This document shows, in pieces, positions 61,601 through 64,000 of a stretch of DNA of 64,000 bases. Under the pieces are notes generated by a model. The model was not told where the DNA came from, did not search any database, and was given only the letters and a program-made list of their open reading frames with translations. The translations under genes and the position numbers were made by a program. The DNA is from Stramonita haemastoma (lineage: Eukaryota > Mollusca > Gastropoda > Neogastropoda > Muricidae). Within the stretch, counting starts at the first letter, position 1; every line of letters starts with the position of its first letter. The stretch is from NCBI GenBank assembly GCA_030674155.1, contig CM060334.1, positions 17,800,041 through 17,864,040 of the forward strand, read 5' to 3'.

Positions 61601-63590
61601 ATAGTTTTCAATGATATGACACACATTCTATGTCCACTTATTTCAGTTATTTATTTATAGCTATCAATGATATGACACACATTCTATGTCCATTTATTTA
61701 AGTATCTACGCACATTCCATTTATTTAGGCATGAATGGTCAATAATATAAAACACATTTTAAGTAAATTTATTTAAATACAATGGTCAATAATAAAACAC
61801 ATTCTATGTACATTTATTTAAATATCAATGATCAATAATAAAAAATACATTTTAATACATTTAATCAAATATCAATGATCAATAATATAAAACACATTCT
61901 ACGTACATTTATTTAAATATCAATGAATTATACCATAAAACACATTCTATGTACATTTATTTAAAATTCAATGATCAATAATATAATATAAAACAAATTT
62001 TTTTGTACACTTATCTATATATCGCACGACGCTGAGTCTAGTGGTTAGGGCGTTGGACTCGTAACCTAAAAGTTGCGGTTCGATCCCAGCTAGGCTATGG
62101 CGTTGTGCCCTTGGAAAAGGCACTTTACGGCTATTTTCTCACCCACCCAGGTGTAAAAGGGGTACCAACCTTGTGTTGGGGTTAACCCTGCGATTAGACT
62201 GGCGTCCTATCCAGGGGAGTCTATGACTCCATCGCTTAACGCCACAGAAACGGGATAAGCGCCGGCCTGATGAGCCTTAGGCTCGGGACAGACTTTAACT
62301 TTTATCTATATATCAATGACCAATAACATAAAACAAACTCTACGTATATCTATTTAAATATCACCGATCAATAATATAAAACACACTCTACATACATTTC
62401 TTTAGATATCAATGATCAGTAATATAAAAACAGATTCTACATTCATTTATTCAGGATTCTTGGCAAAATTGGAATGCAGCTATTTTAAAGAAGGGCAAAA
62501 ATCACATTTGCAAAATCTCATCGCTGGTGAACCTCGGAGCTCCAGCCGAGGAACAAAAGAATAAAATGGAGAAGACGGAAAAATTCTAAAATGGCATCGC
62601 GATGTAACTACTGACAGTGGAATTCCATCAAATGGCTGAAAAATCCCATTCCTGGTTATTTTCTCTCAATTGCTAAAAAGGATAACACATTTACGGACTG
62701 CAGGGAAATACCTTGATTTTGTTTTTTTTAGTCAACTTCAACTTGTAATCATATAGCACAGTGTGTCTAGTATCTGCACTACATCTGTCACAATACTATC
62801 ATGAATCATATTCACACTGAAAACAATCTCCTACACAAACTGGAAGTTAGCACTTCAATACCATTAAAAAAAAAAAACTATCAAATACAATTATCTCTCG
62901 TATACTGACCAATTACAATTACTGTTGTATCTCACTTTGCTAATAAGAATTTAGATTACTCAGAGGCAAAGATCATGCGATATTTTGCAGTTCCTTATTG
63001 ATTGATAGCAAAATAATCAATATTCCTCTAAGTACAAACTGAGACACTGGACAAAATTTTTCCCTGACAGAAGCCTTAATTTACAACAGAATAAAAGGCC
63101 GTTTTATTCTCTGAGAAAATTTCAAGCAATAATTCATAACCAGGCTACGATAGTACATCTGTATGATTTGAATCAGGTCACATCCCTTATGGTTCAATTG
63201 ACCCAACAGTAGAAATTTTCTTTCTTTGAATTTCATCGCTTTAGACATCCCTGAAGTTGGAATGCAGCTACCTTAATGGTGGGCAAAAATGGTAGCATAC
63301 ACAAAAATCTCACCACTTGTGAACCTAAGAGCTCAAGCCAAGGAGCAGGACAAAAATCCCTTTATATGCACTTGCCAATTATATCTGTCAAGCTTATGTG
63401 TTCCTTCTAACACACTACGGACTCTTTTAGTAAAACTGGGGAAAGGGAAGGGGACAAAAATCCCTCATCAACGCACTCTACAACATACCGCTACTCACTT
63501 TTCTTCGTATTCCTTGAAGTCAGACTGAGGCAAAAGCTGAGACACTCTGACCAGACTGGCCCCATTCCTGGGATGTGTGTAACACCATAC
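54840..63590 (-). CDS. MTMR10/12-like: myotubularin-related pseudophosphatase (MTMR10/11/12 group), C-terminal part, five exons
   Basis: Exons 63590-63499, 61222-61092, 59804-59580, 57928-57756 and 55672-54840 join in phase, about 484 codons. They begin at VWCYTHPRNGASLVR, the start of the myotubularin phosphatase fold (VWCW.HP.G). They continue with VIDLSQSCPSLLEIRASGQR, DSSQWLQHVATCLKMAADV, SVALKEETGYDVTCIISCLV, IMLDPFYRTQQGFASLVQRE and SPVFLLFLDCVWQLLQQFP. The active-site loop of live members, HCSDGWDR, reads KEETGYDV, so the catalytic Cys and Arg are both replaced: a pseudophosphatase, as in MTMR10-12. Such proteins act as adapters or regulators of active 3-phosphatases at endosomal membranes (family knowledge). 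The N-terminal GRAM/PH part is outside the window. The last exon needs a one-base correction near 55270-55285. Confidence 0.93.
56067..56178. repeat. (CTGT)n/(TC)n microsatellite
   Basis: CTGT units with TC interruptions. In the minus sense it starts GGGATAGATAGAGAGAG directly after the LINE fragment, so it is probably that LINE's simple-sequence tail. Confidence 0.85.
56178..56345 (-). pseudogene. LINE ORF2 C-terminus (RTE/Jockey-like), intronic
   Basis: Reads KRGRPRKRSEDNISKWTGLE, then LNQILRKAKQREEWRELVAK. The (R/K)RGRP..(R/T)W.DNI..WTG...(A)...R..WR.L signature is the common C-terminal end of non-LTR retrotransposon ORF2. It lies antisense to nothing here, being on the same strand as the host gene. 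Confidence 0.75.
56799..56932. mobile_element. 134-bp TTAA-flanked MITE
   Basis: GATTAACCCTTTCGCTGC at the left; the reverse complement of the right end is GATTAACCTCTTTACTGCGC. The TTAA duplication and CCYTTT-type TIR suggest a piggyBac-like MITE. Intronic in the MTMR-like gene. Confidence 0.65.
57330..57715. repeat. 44-bp minisatellite next to the MTMR-like exon
   Basis: Nine units of CAGTCATACAACTACAATCA, CTTATCAAACCACTTGAACA, ACTG, at a steady 44-bp spacing. The array ends about 40 bp from the donor of the exon at 57756-57928. Confidence 0.93.
57756..57928 (-). CDS. MTMR10/12-like: MTMR-like exon with the degenerate active-site loop
   Basis: Acceptor ATGTCGAACAG, then AGGAGACGGGGTACGACGTG: with the upstream G this gives EETGYDVTC, then IISCLVQIMLDPFYRTQQG, FASLVQREWVVMGHPFQRRN and a donor CAG|GTGGGT. 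MLDP.(Y/F)RT..GF..L...EW and GH.F..R are universal myotubularin motifs. Cys and Arg of the CX5R loop are absent. Both flanks are tandem arrays. Confidence 0.94.
57930..59010. repeat. ~80-bp tandem array derived from this exon's 3' splice site and first codons
   Basis: In the minus sense each unit contains TATGTCGGACAG, then AGGAGACAGGCTATGACAAG, then TATGTAGATGTATACAGTTC and a T/A-rich tail. Units are centred near 58030, 58110, 58193, 58285, 58365, 58505, 58590, 58750, 58913 and 58998, with shorter diverged units at about 58447, 58670 and 58835. The first half matches the acceptor and the first seven codons (EETGYD) of the exon at 57928. Confidence 0.9.
59265..59535 (+). mobile_element. SINE family A, type-2 tail with AATAAA-like simple tail
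   Basis: AAGTCTTTCGGATGAGACTG, ATCTTGCCCACACGTTAAAT, AGAGTAGGCCATTGTGTGC, TTTACAAAACTGCATACACA, AGTGCTTATTCCATTATCCT, then ATAAAAGAATAAAATAAATA. The best type-2 copy. Intronic and antisense to the MTMR-like gene. Confidence 0.8.
59580..59804 (-). CDS. MTMR10/12-like: MTMR-like exon (SVALK end)
   Basis: Acceptor TTCTTTCTTTAG; the split Asp codon, then FWQQCPKDLLNTISTDHAQS ... FYSFDSTWMSRLDSSQWLQH ... MDSKGKSVALK; donor AAAG|GTGAGA, phase 1. The SVALK strand leads straight into the substrate loop coded by the next exon. Confidence 0.92.
59805..61091. other. MTMR-like intron
   Basis: AT-rich. It contains GCTATGGCGTATC/ACTATAGCGGATTTG repeated phrases (60620-60690: GGACGGCTGTCCGCTATGGC and GGATGGCTGTCCACTATAGC), a 45-bp tandem duplication. 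No exon seen. Confidence 0.5.
61092..61222 (-). CDS. MTMR10/12-like: MTMR-like exon (VIDLSQSCPSLLEIR)
   Basis: Acceptor GTGTGTCAG; completes Lys, then VLTAVKLSSGERGNVEVIDL, SQSCPSLLEIRASGQRLMAL, CMT; donor CCG|GTAAGA, phase 1. It corresponds to the (I/V)ID(L)..(C)PS...(I/L)R.S..(R/K)L segment of the fold. Confidence 0.92.
61230..62440. repeat. degenerate ~45-60-bp tandem array, interrupted by a SINE
   Basis: Units of the form CACACA(T/G)TCTATGTCCATTT, A(C/T)TTA(G/A)(A/T)AT, then CAATGATCAATAATATAAAA. About 20 units, gradually changing along the array. The SINE at 62024-62301 interrupts it. Confidence 0.8.
62024..62301 (+). mobile_element. tRNA-derived SINE with 13-bp target-site duplication
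   Basis: TTATCTATATATC at 62011-62023 is repeated exactly at 62302-62314. The head has an A box (TAGTGGTTAGGGCGTTGGAC) and B box GGTTCGATCCC. A central domain has ACTGGCGTCCTATCCAGGGG, of the kind conserved among several animal SINE superfamilies. The 3' end is GATAAGCGCCGGCCTGATG. A different family from SINE A, and fresh-looking. Confidence 0.9.
62445..62575 (+). mobile_element. SINE family A, type-1 tail fragment
   Basis: TTGGAATGCAGCTATTTTAA, AATCTCATCGCTGGTGAACC, TCGGAGCTCCAGCCGAGGAA, CAAAAG. Confidence 0.7.
63240..63355 (+). mobile_element. SINE family A, type-1 tail fragment
   Basis: ACATCCCTGAAGTTGGAATG, CAGCTACCTTAATGGTGGGC, AATCTCACCACTTGTGAACC, AAGCCAAGGAGCA. 62576-63240 holds no recognised feature. 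Confidence 0.65.
63499..63590 (-). CDS. MTMR10/12-like: MTMR-like exon, first in window (start of the phosphatase fold)
   Basis: Acceptor GTGGGCGCAG, then VWCYTHPRNGASLVRVSQLL, PQSDFKEYEE and two bases of the next Lys; donor AAAA|GTGAGT. Upstream coding exons are not in the window. Confidence 0.9.
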
Positions 63591-63784
63591 CTGCGCCCAC
63601 AACGATCACATGAGGAATAACTGTCATCAGTCTTGTAAGAAAAGACTCTTTACAATATAACCCTGTGCACTCAATATATAATAAACATGACTCTCAAAAT
63701 AGATTAATCATGAAAAACGCTTTTTGATAATTTGTTTTAAAAAAAAAAGAAAAAAAAGATAATGACAACAAGAGAACAACAATG

Positions 63785-63990
63785 AAAGAAGAGGTATGAA
63801 TAGCATCCCACCTTCTGGAAATTCTGTGTTAGAATTCCCTCTTTTCTATCCCTGTTTTTGTTTTCTGCCTTGTTAATTTTCTCTGTCATCTCCCTCTTGA
63901 TCATTTTCTGCCTTCTCGGTCCATTCTCCGCCATTTTACAAGAAAGACTTAAAAGTATACCAATGCTCTCCCATGCCAAAGTTGGATGCC
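63785..63990 (-). repeat. dispersed G+A-rich repeat, second copy
   Basis: The reverse complement begins GGCATGGGAGAGCATTGG, then GGAGAATGGACCGAGAAGGC and AACACAGAATTTCCAGAAGG. It matches 8697-9060 in order, so the 80-codon frame here is repeat-derived and not an MTMR exon. Confidence 0.65.
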
Positions 63991-64000
63991 CAGGTACCCG

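Noticed and set aside
62030..62095. tRNA gene
   Set aside because: A and B boxes are present, but the cloverleaf is incomplete, and the sequence continues into a SINE core flanked by a 13-bp target duplication.
63737..63979. Possible further MTMR-like exon (MAENGPRRQKM...)
   Set aside because: The DNA matches a second dispersed copy at 8697-9060, so it is a repeat. It also lacks family motifs.

Overview
This is animal nuclear DNA: split genes with GT-AG introns, long AT-rich non-coding stretches, very many microsatellites and G/T homopolymers, tRNA-derived SINEs, LINE 3' ends, MITEs and several satellite or minisatellite arrays. No bacterial, viral or organellar gene is seen. The gene sequences and the repeat style suit a mollusc or another lophotrochozoan. 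That placement is an inference and is not proven by anything in the window.

Three protein genes can be read with confidence. (1) A SERF-family gene (small EDRK-rich factor) on the minus strand, three coding exons, 17037 down to 13459, 69 residues. (2) SUB1/PC4, the RNA polymerase II transcriptional coactivator p15, on the plus strand, four coding exons from 20611 to 28694, about 125 residues. (3) The C-terminal two thirds of a myotubularin-related pseudophosphatase of the MTMR10/11/12 group on the minus strand, five exons from 63590 down to 54840; its N-terminal exons lie beyond the right edge. SERF and SUB1 are divergent and share a promoter region of about 0.6 kb (about 17068-17667) with a perfect CRE and an ETS-type site. 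A CpG-rich, promoter-like block at 34280-35180 has no recognisable gene attached.

Layout: 1-11300 has no recognised gene and is T-rich on the plus strand. 11300-17040 is the SERF locus. 17040-28700 is SUB1, whose introns are full of SINE pieces and hold a 1.1 kb element flanked by TTAA. 28700-34300 holds tandem repeats, a TIR element family and two large inverted repeats. 34280-35180 is the orphan promoter-like block. 35200-54800 has no recognised gene; it contains a degenerate array, LINE remnants, a 41-bp minisatellite (41880-43330), a 55-bp satellite with a ~180-bp higher-order period (44340-45545), a ~2 kb element with hAT-like termini (47776-49774) and long microsatellites. 54840-63590 is the myotubularin gene, with several minisatellites in its introns.

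The most unusual structure is around the myotubularin exon at 57756-57928. This exon carries the degenerate active-site loop. Its 3' splice site and first codons have been copied about a dozen times in an ~80-bp tandem array directly upstream (57930-59010 on the plus axis), and a 44-bp array abuts its other side. SUB1 and the myotubularin gene each contain a spot where one base seems to be missing, so single-base assembly errors are likely in this repeat- and homopolymer-rich sequence.
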